Counted from the stretch's first letter, positions 36,719 to 46,148 are shown. The stretch: 64,000 nt of DNA from Actinomycetota bacterium (GCA_009702045.1 WLIV01000006.1:1-64000), one strand, 5' to 3'. Notes: generated by a model from the letters alone, not told the origin. Numbers and translations are program-made.

Positions 36719-37990
36719 TCAGTTGCCGGCGACGAGCGCAGCGTCGTAGCGACGCTTGAACTCGGCCTTCGACGTCTCGCTGACGTCGACGCCCGCAGCC
36801 TTGGCTTTGGCGCGCAGGGCGCCGACCGTTGCATCTTGCTTCTTGATGTGCTGGAACGGGTCGTAGTCGAAGAACGTGGCGACGTTCTTCCAGCTGATCG
36901 CGTCGATGTCCTCGTCCGAGCAGCCAGCGGCGTTGAACTCCTCGAGCAGCAGTTCCGGGGAGTTCGGCCACGTGCTGTCGGAGTGCGGGTAGTCGCACTC
37001 CCAGGCCAACGTGTTCACGCCGATGCGATCGCGCAGGTGGAGCGCCGACGGATCGGTGATGAAGCACGCGAGGAAGTGCTCCTTCCAAGTCTCCGTCGGG
37101 GTTTTGCCGGCGGGCAGTTTGTCGAGGTGGGTCCACGACTGATTCGTCATGTGACGGTCCATGCGGTCGAGGAAGAACGAGACCCAGCCGATGCCACCCT
37201 CGGAGAGGGCAAACTTCAGCGTCGGGAAGCGCTGCAGCAGGCCGCCGAGGATGATGTCCGTGGTGGTGATCGCCATCACCTGCGGGGCGAGGATGATGAT
37301 GTCGTCCACGCCCGCCTCGGCCGGACGCTTGACCAGGCCAAAACCGCCACCGATGTGCATGCACGGCGTGACGCCCGCGTCGAGCATCGCCGCGAACACG
37401 GGATCCCAGTGGCCCGACGCGAAGCTGGGCAGGCCGACACCGTAGGGAGTTTCGGGCATGCTGATCGCCTTGCAGCCCTTGGCGGCCACACGGTGGACTT
37501 CCTTGACCGCCGTGTCGATATCCCACTGCTGCAGGATGGCCAGCGGGATGAAGCGACCGGGATGCGAGCCAGCAACTTCATCGATCGCCCAATCGTTGTA
37601 CGCGCTGATCGCGGCGTTCGTGAGGGCCTTGTCGGGCATCTTCGCCAGATGGGTACCGGCGAAGCCGGCGAACGTGGGGAAGTTCATGCCCGCCAACATG
37701 CCGTTCGCGTCCATGTCCTTCACGCGCTCGGCCACGTTGTAGCAACCAGGACGCATCTCGGACAGGTCGGTGGGGTCGAAACCCCACTCGCTCTTGGGCC
37801 ACGAGGCGACGGCGGCGAGTCCGGGCACGCCGATCGACTCGCCCTGGAAGATCCAGTGGTCCTTGCCGTTGATCGTCGTCAGCTTCGGCGCCTGATCCTT
37901 GAACGATGCCGGCATGTGCTGCTCGAACATGTCTGGCGGTTCGATCATGTGATCGTCGATGCTCAACAAGATCATGTCGTTGACATTCAC
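36719..37990 (-). CDS. Amidohydrolase-2 family metal hydrolase/decarboxylase
   Basis: A 423-residue TIM-barrel hydrolase of the ACMSD-like amidohydrolase family. SIDDHMIEPPD near the N-terminus holds the Asp/His metal ligands, MHIGGGFGL (near 214) a further His, and WECDYPHSDSTWP (near 329) the catalytic Asp. Relatives act on small carboxylates and aromatic ring-cleavage products, but the substrate here is open. GTG 37990 follows AGGAGG. The segment KMPDKALTNAAISAYNDWAIDEVAGSHPGRF is typical of actinobacterial members with unknown roles. Confidence 0.85.
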   Translation of the reverse strand: MNVNDMILLSIDDHMIEPPDMFEQHMPASFKDQAPKLTTINGKDHWIFQGESIGVPGLAAVASWPKSEWGFDPTDLSEMRPGCYNVAERVKDMDANGMLAGMNFPTFAGFAGTHLAKMPDKALTNAAISAYNDWAIDEVAGSHPGRFIPLAILQQWDIDTAVKEVHRVAAKGCKAISMPETPYGVGLPSFASGHWDPVFAAMLDAGVTPCMHIGGGFGLVKRPAEAGVDDIIILAPQVMAITTTDIILGGLLQRFPTLKFALSEGGIGWVSFFLDRMDRHMTNQSWTHLDKLPAGKTPTETWKEHFLACFITDPSALHLRDRIGVNTLAWECDYPHSDSTWPNSPELLLEEFNAAGCSDEDIDAISWKNVATFFDYDPFQHIKKQDATVGALRAKAKAAGVDVSETSKAEFKRRYDAALVAGN

Positions 37991-38129
37991 TGTGCCTCCT
38001 CAGGCGGGTCGTCGGGTTCCGGCCCCTCAGCTCGGATTGGCAGAGTCTGACATTCGTTCGAGGAGGGAGACAGGGACCAAAGACCATTTGTGACGTCACC
38101 GATTGGGCGTACCGACCGGCCCTGGGGTC

Positions 38130-38483
38130 TCAGGCAGTGGCGATCCGCAGCACGACCGCAGCGATCGCGAGCAGCATCGGCAGCATCGGCGTGGCGATGC
38201 CCTTCATGTCCTTCACTCGGATGTGGGCGATGATCGCGCCCAGCATGTACAGCGCTGCGCCGATACCCGCCGCTGCGCCGAGTGGTGCAACAGCGAGTCC
38301 GACCAGCAACCCAACAGCACCAGCGAATTCGAGCACGGCCAGTACGGGGATGTATCGCAGCGGGAAGCCCACGACTCCGTTGATGTTCTCGATCACCTTC
38401 GGGTCCTTCTTGAGCTTCATCGCTGCCGACGCGAGCAGCATGAGAGCAGTGGTGAGTGTGACAACGAGGCAGGCGATGAACAT
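38130..38483 (-). CDS. DoxX-like small membrane protein
   Basis: A 117-residue protein with four membrane helices (about 4-22, 42-62, 65-85 and 98-115). The pattern LASAAMKLKKDP then VVGFPLRYIPVLAVLEFAGAVGLLVGL matches DoxX-like proteins. Their role is not well defined and includes redox and envelope stress links. It lies between the amidohydrolase and the divergent repair genes. Confidence 0.75.
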   Translation of the reverse strand: MFIACLVVTLTTALMLLASAAMKLKKDPKVIENINGVVGFPLRYIPVLAVLEFAGAVGLLVGLAVAPLGAAAGIGAALYMLGAIIAHIRVKDMKGIATPMLPMLLAIAAVVLRIATA

Positions 38484-38573
38484 GCGGCTGAGGCTATGGG
38501 TCGCCGATCGTGTTGGACGTGCGCTGTCTGAAAACCGCTAGTCAGCGGTTCACCGCTCGGGCACACTGGCACC

Positions 38574-40007
38574 GTGCTCCTCGACGACGATCAGTGCTAC
38601 CGGGCGATCCAGAGCCGCGACGCTCGGTTCGACGGGTGGTTCGTGATGGCAGTACGTACGACCGGTATCTACTGTCGCCCGTCGTGCCCGGCGATCACGC
38701 CGAAGCGACACAACGTCGAGTTCTTCAAGGCGGCGGCCACTGCGCAGGCCCACGCGTACCGAGCGTGTAAACGGTGCCGCCCCGATGCATCGCCCGGCTC
38801 GCCGGAATGGAGCATGCGCGCCGACCTCGTCGGCAGGGCGATGCGGTTGATCGCCGATGGACTTGTTGATCGTGAGGGCGTCGGCGCGCTCGCATCCCGC
38901 CTCGGGTACAGCGAGCGTCAGGTGCATCGAGTGCTCGTCGCTGAGGTCGGCTCCAGCCCCCTCGCACTTGCGCGTGCCCAGCGTGCGCAGACGGCGCGCA
39001 TCCTGATCGAGACGACCAGAATGCCGATCACGGATGTCGCGTTCGCTGCTGGCTTCCAGAGCGTGCGGCAGTTCAACGACACCGTGCGCAATGTGTACGC
39101 CGCGTCGCCTTCGCAGCTGCGCTCGGCCAACGCGCCCGCAGGTGCGAGCGGTCAGTTGACCGTTCGTCTCGCATGCCGCGAGCCCTTCGACGGGGGCCAT
39201 CTGCTCGCCTTCCTGGCGGCGCGCGCTGTGCCAGGTGTGGAGTCGGTGGACGGCACCACGTATCGCCGCTCGTTGCGCCTCGCCCACGGTGCAGGGGTCG
39301 TGTCCATCGACCTCGCCGGGCCGACCGTGACGTGTGCGCTCACGCTCGACGACCTCGCCGATGTTCAGGCGGCTGTGCAGCGCACCCGGCGGCTCCTCGA
39401 CCTCGATTGCGATCCGGTGTCCGTTCGCGACCAACTTGGCAGTGATCCACTACTCGGTCCGCTGGTTGCTGCTCGGCCCGGTCTCCGTGCGCCGGGGCAT
39501 CCCGACGGCACGGAACTGCTGGTGCGCGCGATCTTGGGCCAGCAGGTCAGTGTTGCCGGTGCTCGTACTCTCGCTCGGCGCATCGTCGAGCAGCACGGTG
39601 AACCGCTCGGGGAGGTGGTGGGTGACGTGACGCACTTGTTCCCGGATGCCGCGAGCATCGCGGCACTTCCACCGGACGGGGCATGCACGCCACGCGCTCG
39701 CTGGGCGGCCTTGGTGGAGGCGTGTGCGCACGTCGCCGACGGTCGCATCGTGCTCGACGCGGGCAGCGACCGAGCGGAGGCAGTCGACGCGCTACGGCGT
39801 GTGAAGGGAATCGGACCCTGGACCGCTGGGTATGTCGCGATGCGTGCGCTCGGTGATCCCGATGTGTTCCTGCCCACCGATCTTGGCGTGCGACACGCAC
39901 TCGCTGCGTTGGGCGCCGACACGTCGGAGAAGAGTGTCACCGCATTGGCTGAGCGTTGGCGACCGTGGCGTTCGTATGCGCTGCACCATCTGTGGGCAAG
40001 CTTGTGA
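38574..40007 (+). CDS. alkA: DNA-3-methyladenine glycosylase II with Ada-type N-terminal domain
   Basis: A 477-residue fusion. Residues 1-80 are the zinc/methyl-transfer domain of Ada (GIYCRPSCPA and CKRCRPD give the four cysteines), about 85-180 an AraC-type HTH (VGALASRLGYSERQVHRVL), and about 190-475 an AlkA glycosylase with the HhH motif LRRVKGIGPWTAGYVAM and the catalytic Asp in FLPTDLGV near 435. It should sense methyl damage, bind DNA and excise alkylated bases. GTG 38574 is the only start that keeps the full Ada domain. The methyltransferase gene follows after 11 bp. Confidence 0.92.
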   Translation: MLLDDDQCYRAIQSRDARFDGWFVMAVRTTGIYCRPSCPAITPKRHNVEFFKAAATAQAHAYRACKRCRPDASPGSPEWSMRADLVGRAMRLIADGLVDREGVGALASRLGYSERQVHRVLVAEVGSSPLALARAQRAQTARILIETTRMPITDVAFAAGFQSVRQFNDTVRNVYAASPSQLRSANAPAGASGQLTVRLACREPFDGGHLLAFLAARAVPGVESVDGTTYRRSLRLAHGAGVVSIDLAGPTVTCALTLDDLADVQAAVQRTRRLLDLDCDPVSVRDQLGSDPLLGPLVAARPGLRAPGHPDGTELLVRAILGQQVSVAGARTLARRIVEQHGEPLGEVVGDVTHLFPDAASIAALPPDGACTPRARWAALVEACAHVADGRIVLDAGSDRAEAVDALRRVKGIGPWTAGYVAMRALGDPDVFLPTDLGVRHALAALGADTSEKSVTALAERWRPWRSYALHHLWASL

Positions 40008-40018
40008 AGGAGAACTCG

Positions 40019-40564
40019 ATGCACCGAACCACCAACATCCCGCCGCTGGGCGACCACTCGACGCTCGTGCGCACATCAATGTCGACGCCCGTCGGCGAGC
40101 TCACGCTCATCGCCAGCCAACGCGGTCTGCGAGCAGTGTTGTGGCACGGCGAGTTGCCGGCGGACAGCGATATCGCTGCGTCGGCGGGGAAGGGTCGTGG
40201 CGCCGCGATCCTGTCCGAGGCTGCGCTGCAGCTCGACGAGTACTTCGCGGGGAAGCGCACCGAGTTCGATCTGCCACTCGATCCGGTCGGCACCGAGTTT
40301 CAAGCGGCAGCGTGGGCTGAACTTCGCAAGATCCCGTTCGGCGAGACGATCTCCTACGGCGAGCAGGCGCGTCGCCTTGGTGATGTGAACAAGTCACGCG
40401 CCGTAGGCGCCGCGAACGGTCGCAACCCGATCAGCATCATCGTCCCGTGTCACCGGGTCATCGGCGCGAACGGCGCGCTCACCGGCTTCGCCGCCGGCGT
40501 TGATGTGAAGCAGTGGCTATTACGCCACGAACAGCACGGCGCTGGTCAACTGTCACTCATCTGA
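40019..40564 (+). CDS. ogt: Methylated-DNA--protein-cysteine methyltransferase
   Basis: A 181-residue suicide repair protein with the active-site motif IIVPCHRVIG (Cys near 143) and the HTH-like region FGETISYGEQARRLG. It removes methyl from O6-methylguanine. ATG 40019 follows AAGGAG. Together with the upstream AlkA-Ada fusion it rebuilds the functions of Ada, AlkA and Ogt in two genes. Confidence 0.93.
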   Translation: MHRTTNIPPLGDHSTLVRTSMSTPVGELTLIASQRGLRAVLWHGELPADSDIAASAGKGRGAAILSEAALQLDEYFAGKRTEFDLPLDPVGTEFQAAAWAELRKIPFGETISYGEQARRLGDVNKSRAVGAANGRNPISIIVPCHRVIGANGALTGFAAGVDVKQWLLRHEQHGAGQLSLI

Positions 40565-40566
40565 CC

Positions 40567-40649
40567 TTTCGAGTGGGTCGTGACACCCTGGGTGTCGCTC
40601 CCCACTCGGGTGCGTTCCTGGCACTCGGGCCGGCGCGCTGGCACTCGGA
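40567..40649. repeat. Family A palindromic repeat, copy 4
   Basis: The copy fills the whole gap between the convergent stops of ogt (40564) and the next gene (40650). It has the inner palindrome cgacacccagggtgtc-like centre (gtgacaccctgggtgtcgc), gagtgggtcg/ccccactcggg arms, and two tggcactcgg words on the right. A shared terminator role fits. Confidence 0.75.
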
Positions 40650-41252
40650 TCAGCGGTGGAGGGCCTTTTGCTGCTGGGAGCGGCGAGCGGCGGAATCCGC
40701 CTGCTTCTTCTCCTTCGCGGCCTTGCGCTTGGCCTTCGTCTCGTCGTCCGCGGTGCGGGCGGGCAGCACCTCGATATCGACCTTCGTGGCCGGCGGGAGG
40801 GCGAGCACTTCATCGTGCTTGAGTACATCGATGAGCATCGCCGAGGCGGTGGCCTCGCCAGCGATCGACGACGCGAGCATCATTCGCACGGTGCCGAGAC
40901 CGAACTCCTCGATGAGCGCAGGAGCGATCTCCTGGAGGTTGTCGTGCGACGGGTTGTCGCTGTTGTCGCCGAGCAACTCGATGCACTTCGCGAGGCACGG
41001 ATCGGTGGCCAATGTGGCCACTTGCTCGAGGCCGCCGTTCACGCGACCGCGTGCGGCGGTGGCGCGCATGGCCAGCGTGCGGGCGGCGACGTCGGTGAAA
41101 CCGCCTTCCTTCGCGCCGCAGACTTCGTCGATCGCCTCGCGGTGGTCGTCGGGCAGCGTTGCCACGAGGGCAGCGAGTTCGTCGTCGGTCAGTGCGTTGA
41201 ACGCACGATCCAGCAACGTGAGGGCGTGCAGGCGGTCTGTGATCTTGCTCAT
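40650..41252 (-). CDS. Helical protein of unknown function
   Basis: A 200-residue protein I do not recognise. Residues 1-150 look all-helical and acidic, with a Cys pair (EVCGAKEGG, and DPCLAKCIELLG). The last 45 residues are Lys/Ala/Gln-rich (DDETKAKRKAAKEKKQADSAARR), a charged tail that could bind nucleic acid. There are no membrane segments. It stands between repair genes (ogt upstream on the other strand, mfd downstream on the same strand). The gap of 41 bp to mfd is compatible with a separate transcript. Confidence 0.6.
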   Translation of the reverse strand: MSKITDRLHALTLLDRAFNALTDDELAALVATLPDDHREAIDEVCGAKEGGFTDVAARTLAMRATAARGRVNGGLEQVATLATDPCLAKCIELLGDNSDNPSHDNLQEIAPALIEEFGLGTVRMMLASSIAGEATASAMLIDVLKHDEVLALPPATKVDIEVLPARTADDETKAKRKAAKEKKQADSAARRSQQQKALHR

Positions 41253-41293
41253 CGGGCTGAAAGGCTACCGGAACACAGGCCGTCGAGGGCCGG

Positions 41294-44200
41294 TTAGGCC
41301 GTTTGCACCAACTCGCGTAAGAACCCGGACAGGAACAGCGCGGCGTCGACGCCACGCTTCAAGGGCACCACGAGCTGCCGCTGATCCTCCTTGTAGATCG
41401 CAGTGCGGCTGAGGCGGCGTAGGCGCATCTCCTCGCTGACCTTCAACTCCAGCGGGCCGAGGCGCGCCTGGTCGCCCACAATCTGGACGTCCTTGAGGCC
41501 CAGGCGGTGGCACTCGGCGCGCAACGCACCGACGGCGAGCAACGCGTCGGCCGGCTTGGGCACCGGGCCGTAGCGGTCTTCCCACTCGGCGCGAATATCG
41601 TCGACCTCGGCCGCGCTGGTGACGCCAGCGAGGCGGCGGTAGGCCTCCAACCGCAGCTCTTCCTTGGCCACGTAGTCGGTGGGCAGGAACGCATCGGTGG
41701 GCACGTCGAGCTTCACTTCGCTCGGGGCCTTGATCGGCTCACCCTTCATCTCGCCGACAGCCTCGGTGACCATCTGGCAGTAGAGGTCGTAGCCGACTGC
41801 GGCGATGTGTCCGCTCTGTGCTTCGCCCAACAGGTTGCCGGCACCGCGGATTTCGAGGTCGCGCATCGCGATCTTGAAGCCGCTGCCAAGTTCGGTGGCC
41901 TCGCCGATCGTGCGCAGGCGCTCGTACGCGTCCTCGCTGAGACGCGCCTCGGGCGGGTGGAACAGGTACGCATACGCACGCGAGCCGCTGCGTCCCACAC
42001 GACCGCGCAGCTGGTGCATCTGGCCAAGGCCCAGCAGGTCGGCGCGTTCGACCACGAGCGTGTTCACCGTGGGCATGTCGATACCGCTCTCGATGATCGT
42101 GGTGCACACGAGCACGTCGTAGCGGCCCTCCCAGAAGTCGACGACGACCTGCTCGAGCGAACCTTCGTCCATCTGGCCGTGAGCGATCGCGACCCGCGCT
42201 TCGGGAACGAGTTCGCGCAGACGCGAGGCGGCGGTGTCGATCGACTGCACCCGGTTGTGCACCCAGAAGACCTGGCCCTCGCGCAACAGCTCGCGACGGA
42301 TCGCCTCCACAGCAACTCGCTCGTCATAACCGCCGACGAACGTGAGGATCGGCTGGCGATCGGCCGGAGGGGTCTGCAACAGCGACAGGTCGCGAATGCC
42401 GACGAGGCTCATCTCCAGCGTGCGGGGAATAGGCGTGGCGGACAGCGTCAGCACGTCGACGTTGTGCTTCATCTGCTTCATCGCCTCCTTCGCCTGCACG
42501 CCGAAGCGCTGTTCCTCGTCGACGACGAGTAAGCCGAGGTCCTTGAACCTCACGCTCTCCTGCAGCAGTCGGTGCGTGCCGATCACGCAGTCGATCTCGC
42601 CGCTCGCGAGGCCCTCGATGACCTTCTTCGCTTCCTTCGCAGTGAGGAAGCGGCTGAGCACTTCCACGCGGATCGGGTAGCCGGCGAAACGGTCGGCGAA
42701 CGTGTTGCCATGCTGCGTCGCGAGGAGTGTCGTCGGCGCGAGCACCGCGACCTGCTTGCCGTCCTGGATGGCTTTGAATGCGGCACGGATGGCGACCTCG
42801 GTCTTGCCGAAGCCGACGTCGCCGCACACGAGGCGGTCCATCGGGTACTCGCGCTCCATATCGGCCTTGATCGACTCGATTGCGGTGCGCTGGTCGGGTG
42901 TCTCGACGAACGGGAACGCCTGCTCCATCTCGTGCTGCCACGGCGTGTCCATGCCGAACGCGTGACCCCGGGCGGTCACGCGCTTCTGATAGAGCACGAC
43001 GAGTTCCTGTGCGATCTCGCGAACTGCGCTGCGAACCTTGTTCTTCGCTTTCGCGAAATCGGCTCCGCCCATACGGTTCAGCACCGGCGTCTCGCCGCCG
43101 ACGTACTGCCGCAGCGTGTCGATCTGGTCGCTGGGTACGTACAGCTTGTCGCCGCCCTTGTAGGCCAGCAGCAGGTAGTCGCGCTCGACGCCACCGATCG
43201 TGCGCTTCACCATGCCCTGGTATTGGCCGACACCGTGCTGGCTGTGCACGACGTAGTTGCCGGCCTTGAGGTCTTCGAACAGCCCGACGCCCTGGCGCTT
43301 GCGTGGCCGCGCCTGGCGGTGTGCGCGGCGGCGACCGGTGAGGTCGGCCTCGGCGAGGACCGCCACCTTGGCGAGCGGGATGCTGCAGCCGCGGTGCAGT
43401 GGGGACGTGACGACGTAGCCGCCCGGCTTCGTGAGATCCGCGCCCTCGCTGACGATCGGGAACGACAGCCCACGATCGAGCATCAGGCTGGACATGCGTT
43501 GTGCAGAACCCTCACCGTCGGCAGCGACGACCACCCGGTAGCCGTCGGCGAGCAACGTGCGCAGGCGGTCGGCCAGGCCCTCGCCATCGCCCACGACCGG
43601 ACCCCAGCCCATCGCTCCGACGAACGGCGAGTCAGGTGTCTCGGGCACGCTGCTGATCGTCCACATCGGCTGCTCGGTGGCCAGCAGACGCTCGGTGGGT
43701 GCGTGCAGGCGCGGGAACTGCAGATCGGGGTTGCGGGCCCACGTACCGGCGAGCGCGCGAGCGAGATCGGCCTCTTCATCCAACAAGTCCTTCGCACGGT
43801 CGAGCATGCGGCGCGGTTCGATCAGCGCCACCTTCGCTCGCGCCGGAAGGATGTCGGTGAGCAGTTGCTCGCTGCCGGCATCCACGAGCCACGGCAGCCA
43901 CGACTCCATACCGTCGAACAACGTGCCTTCGGCGAGTCGCTCCCACTGCTCGCGGCCCCACGGCTCGCTGGCGACCAACGCCGCGGCGCGCTCGCGCACT
44001 TCCTCGGAGGGGATCAGTTCGCGTGCCGGGAACACCCACGCCTCGTCGAGGTCGTCGGTGCTGCGTTGGTCGTTGACCGCGAACTCGGTGAGGCGATCGA
44101 CCTCATCGCCCCAAAGGTCGATACGGATCGGGGACTCGGCAGTCGAGGGGAAGATGTCGATGATCGCGCCGCGCTGGGCGACTTCGCCTCGGTGTTCGAC

Positions 44201-44695
44201 GAGTTCCTCGCGTCGGTAGCCGTAGTGCACGAGCTGCGCCATCAACGCATCGGCGTCGAGGATCGCACCCTTCGCAAGGTGTATGGGGTCGACCGTGGTG
44301 GTTCCCGGTCCGAGACGCTGCAACAGCGCGCGCACGCCGGTGACCACGATCGCCGGGCAGCGTTCCGGATCGCGTAGGCGCCACATCACTTGCATGCGGC
44401 GGCCCATCGTCTCCACGCTCGGACTGACCCGCTCGAACGGCAGCGTTTCCCACGCTGGGAACAGCACTACTTCTCCGGCGGGCATGTACGAGCACAGGTC
44501 GTCGTAGGTCTGGCCGGCGTCGGTGCCGGTGGGGCACACGACCACGAGCGGCCGGTTGCCGCCCAACTGCGCCAGCGCTGCCAGTGCGAGCGCACGGGCC
44601 GATTCGGGCACGGCGACGAACCCGCTGGGGTCGCCCAACGCCTGTGTGAGCGCGGGCTCGTTGCGGAGCAACCGGGGGAGCGAGGCGAGCGACAT
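41294..44695 (-). CDS. mfd: Transcription-repair coupling factor
   Basis: A 1133-residue Mfd of full length. It has the UvrB-like N-terminal domains, the RNA polymerase-interacting domain (HSQHGVGQYQGMVKRTIGGVERDYLLLAYKGGDKLYVPSDQ near 480-520), the helicase core with Walker A GDVGFGKTEVAIRA near 627, DEEQRFG near 724, ATPIPRTLEMSL, and GRVGRSGSRAYAYL. The C-terminal domain ends near 1133. It pushes stalled RNA polymerase off lesions and recruits UvrA. It is the last gene of the glmU-prs-rplY-pth-mfd order common in actinobacteria. Confidence 0.96.
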   Translation of the reverse strand: MSLASLPRLLRNEPALTQALGDPSGFVAVPESARALALAALAQLGGNRPLVVVCPTGTDAGQTYDDLCSYMPAGEVVLFPAWETLPFERVSPSVETMGRRMQVMWRLRDPERCPAIVVTGVRALLQRLGPGTTTVDPIHLAKGAILDADALMAQLVHYGYRREELVEHRGEVAQRGAIIDIFPSTAESPIRIDLWGDEVDRLTEFAVNDQRSTDDLDEAWVFPARELIPSEEVRERAAALVASEPWGREQWERLAEGTLFDGMESWLPWLVDAGSEQLLTDILPARAKVALIEPRRMLDRAKDLLDEEADLARALAGTWARNPDLQFPRLHAPTERLLATEQPMWTISSVPETPDSPFVGAMGWGPVVGDGEGLADRLRTLLADGYRVVVAADGEGSAQRMSSLMLDRGLSFPIVSEGADLTKPGGYVVTSPLHRGCSIPLAKVAVLAEADLTGRRRAHRQARPRKRQGVGLFEDLKAGNYVVHSQHGVGQYQGMVKRTIGGVERDYLLLAYKGGDKLYVPSDQIDTLRQYVGGETPVLNRMGGADFAKAKNKVRSAVREIAQELVVLYQKRVTARGHAFGMDTPWQHEMEQAFPFVETPDQRTAIESIKADMEREYPMDRLVCGDVGFGKTEVAIRAAFKAIQDGKQVAVLAPTTLLATQHGNTFADRFAGYPIRVEVLSRFLTAKEAKKVIEGLASGEIDCVIGTHRLLQESVRFKDLGLLVVDEEQRFGVQAKEAMKQMKHNVDVLTLSATPIPRTLEMSLVGIRDLSLLQTPPADRQPILTFVGGYDERVAVEAIRRELLREGQVFWVHNRVQSIDTAASRLRELVPEARVAIAHGQMDEGSLEQVVVDFWEGRYDVLVCTTIIESGIDMPTVNTLVVERADLLGLGQMHQLRGRVGRSGSRAYAYLFHPPEARLSEDAYERLRTIGEATELGSGFKIAMRDLEIRGAGNLLGEAQSGHIAAVGYDLYCQMVTEAVGEMKGEPIKAPSEVKLDVPTDAFLPTDYVAKEELRLEAYRRLAGVTSAAEVDDIRAEWEDRYGPVPKPADALLAVGALRAECHRLGLKDVQIVGDQARLGPLELKVSEEMRLRRLSRTAIYKEDQRQLVVPLKRGVDAALFLSGFLRELVQTA

Positions 44696-44730
44696 GGCGG
44701 CAAGCCAGGGTATCGGCGCCCTCCCTTTCC

Positions 44731-44795
44731 CCCGTCTGTGTCGCGGCCATGACCACCAAGGATCGTGGTCATGGCCGCGACGTGGACGGGGGTGC
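44731..44795. repeat. Family B palindromic repeat, copy 3
   Basis: Perfect 17-bp arms, gtcgcggccatgaccac (44740-44756) and gtggtcatggccgcgac (44765-44781), flank the loop caaggatc. It lies 45 bp upstream of the mfd start codon, in the mfd leader or promoter area. It is the cleanest family B hairpin. Confidence 0.8.
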
Positions 44796-44820
44796 CGCGG
44801 ACCTGGCGTGTGCGAGGTTT

Positions 44821-44884
44821 GGCGTCTGTGTCGCGCCTGTGACCACCAAGGATGGTGGTCATGGCCGCGACACAGAGACGGGAA
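44821..44884. repeat. Family B palindromic repeat, copy 4
   Basis: Arms tgtgtcgcg-cctg-tgaccac and gtggtca-tggc-cgcgacaca at 44827-44874 enclose caaggatg, nearly the same loop as copy 3. The unit repeats copy 3 about 87 bp further on, so the two form a tandem pair between mfd and pth. Nothing else is seen in this gap. Confidence 0.8.
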
Positions 44885-44930
44885 GTGCTGGTGCGGGGTC
44901 GGCTCGGCGGGAACGACGGACGGGGGGCGG

Positions 44931-45503
44931 CTACAGGCCGTTGAAGCGCGCCATCGCGGCGTCGATACCTTCGGCCAGGATCATCTCCACGGCATCAGCC
45001 GCACGTTGGACCATCACGTCGAGCAGCTCGCGGTCGGCTTTGTTCACCTTCGACAGCACGTGGTCGGCGCCGTGCTCCTTCGAGCGTGGCTTACCGACAC
45101 CGATGCGCACGCGGATGTAGTCCTGTGTGTGCAGGTGCTGGGTGATGCTCTTCAGCCCGTTGTGGCCAGCGAGGCCTCCGCCCACCTTGAGTTTCATCAC
45201 ACCCGGCTCGAGATCCAGCTCGTCGTGAATGATGATCAGTTGCGCCGGCTCGACCACCCGGTGGCGGCGCATGAGTGCGCCGACGGCCTGACCGCTCTCG
45301 TTCATGTACGTCGTGGGGAACGCCAACACGACCTGCTTGCCGGCCAGGCGCGCCTCAGCCACGATCGCCTTGTCGCGCCCGGACTTCAACGTTTGACCGG
45401 CTCGTTTGGCGAGCAGCATGGCCGTTTCCTCGCCGACGTTGTGACGAGTGCGGGCGTATTCCTTGCCGGGGTTCCCGAGGCCGACGATGATCGCGTCGAT
45501 CAC
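44931..45503 (-). CDS. pth: Peptidyl-tRNA hydrolase
   Basis: A 190-residue Pth with all active-site segments: GLGNPGKEYARTRHNVG (Asn and His), FPTTYMNESGQAV, IIIHDELDLEPG (Asp) and GGGLAGHNGLKS (Asn). It recycles peptidyl-tRNA dropped from ribosomes. It follows rplY by 24 bp on the same strand. Confidence 0.95.
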   Translation of the reverse strand: MIDAIIVGLGNPGKEYARTRHNVGEETAMLLAKRAGQTLKSGRDKAIVAEARLAGKQVVLAFPTTYMNESGQAVGALMRRHRVVEPAQLIIIHDELDLEPGVMKLKVGGGLAGHNGLKSITQHLHTQDYIRVRIGVGKPRSKEHGADHVLSKVNKADRELLDVMVQRAADAVEMILAEGIDAAMARFNGL

Positions 45504-45527
45504 GGCAGCATCAGGCCCGGCGCTGGA

Positions 45528-46148
45528 TCACTCTGCGGCGGGAGCAGCCCCGGCAGCCGGGGCCTCGCCGCCGTCGGCGGCGGCGGTGGCGGCGGCCGTG
45601 ACCATCACTGTGACGATCGGCATGTCGGGGTCGCCCAGCGCAGTGACGCCCTTGGGCATCTTCAGGTCGCTGAGGCGGATGACCTCGTGCGAGTGCATGT
45701 TGCTGATGTCGACAACGAACTCGTTCGGCACGTTGCCCGGGGTGCAGCTGACCTCGATGGTGTCGACGGACGGGTCGACCAGGCCACCATCGGCGATGAC
45801 GGCCTTGGCCTCACCGGTGATGTGCAACGGCACGTGAACGGTGATTTCCTCGTTCATGTTGACCTGCAGGAAGTCGATGTGGCTCACCGTGCGCTTGATC
45901 GGGTGACGCTGCATCTCCTTGATGACGGCCGGGTACGTCGTGCCGTTGATCTCAAGGGCCAACACGGTGTTTGAGCCGGCGGCGCCGCTGAGGGCGAGGC
46001 GCAGTTCGCGGCGCTCGACCGTGAGGCTGAGCGGAGCCATGCCCTGGCCGTAGATGACGCCGGGGATGTGATCCGCGGCGCGCAGGCGACGGGCAGCGGG
46101 CGAACCCGTGATGCTGCGGGGCTGGGCGACGAGCTTGGTATTGGACAT
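45528..46148 (-). CDS. rplY: 50S ribosomal protein L25 (general stress CTC form)
   Basis: A 206-residue L25/CTC-type protein. The 5S rRNA-binding domain (about 1-95) has RRLRAADHIPGVIYGQG and INGTTYPAVIKEMQRHPIKRTVSHIDF. The TL5-type beta domain (about 96-185) follows, then an Ala/Glu-rich tail. It binds 5S rRNA in the large subunit. It lies between prs and pth as in many actinobacteria. Confidence 0.93.
   Translation of the reverse strand: MSNTKLVAQPRSITGSPAARRLRAADHIPGVIYGQGMAPLSLTVERRELRLALSGAAGSNTVLALEINGTTYPAVIKEMQRHPIKRTVSHIDFLQVNMNEEITVHVPLHITGEAKAVIADGGLVDPSVDTIEVSCTPGNVPNEFVVDISNMHSHEVIRLSDLKMPKGVTALGDPDMPIVTVMVTAAATAAADGGEAPAAGAAPAAE

Noticed and set aside
36542-38050. Open frame of 502 codons on the plus strand
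   Set aside because: It is antisense to the amidohydrolase and begins inside the terminator hairpins.
42572-44377. Open frame of 601 codons on the plus strand
   Set aside because: It is antisense to mfd, and its composition is that of a shadow frame.
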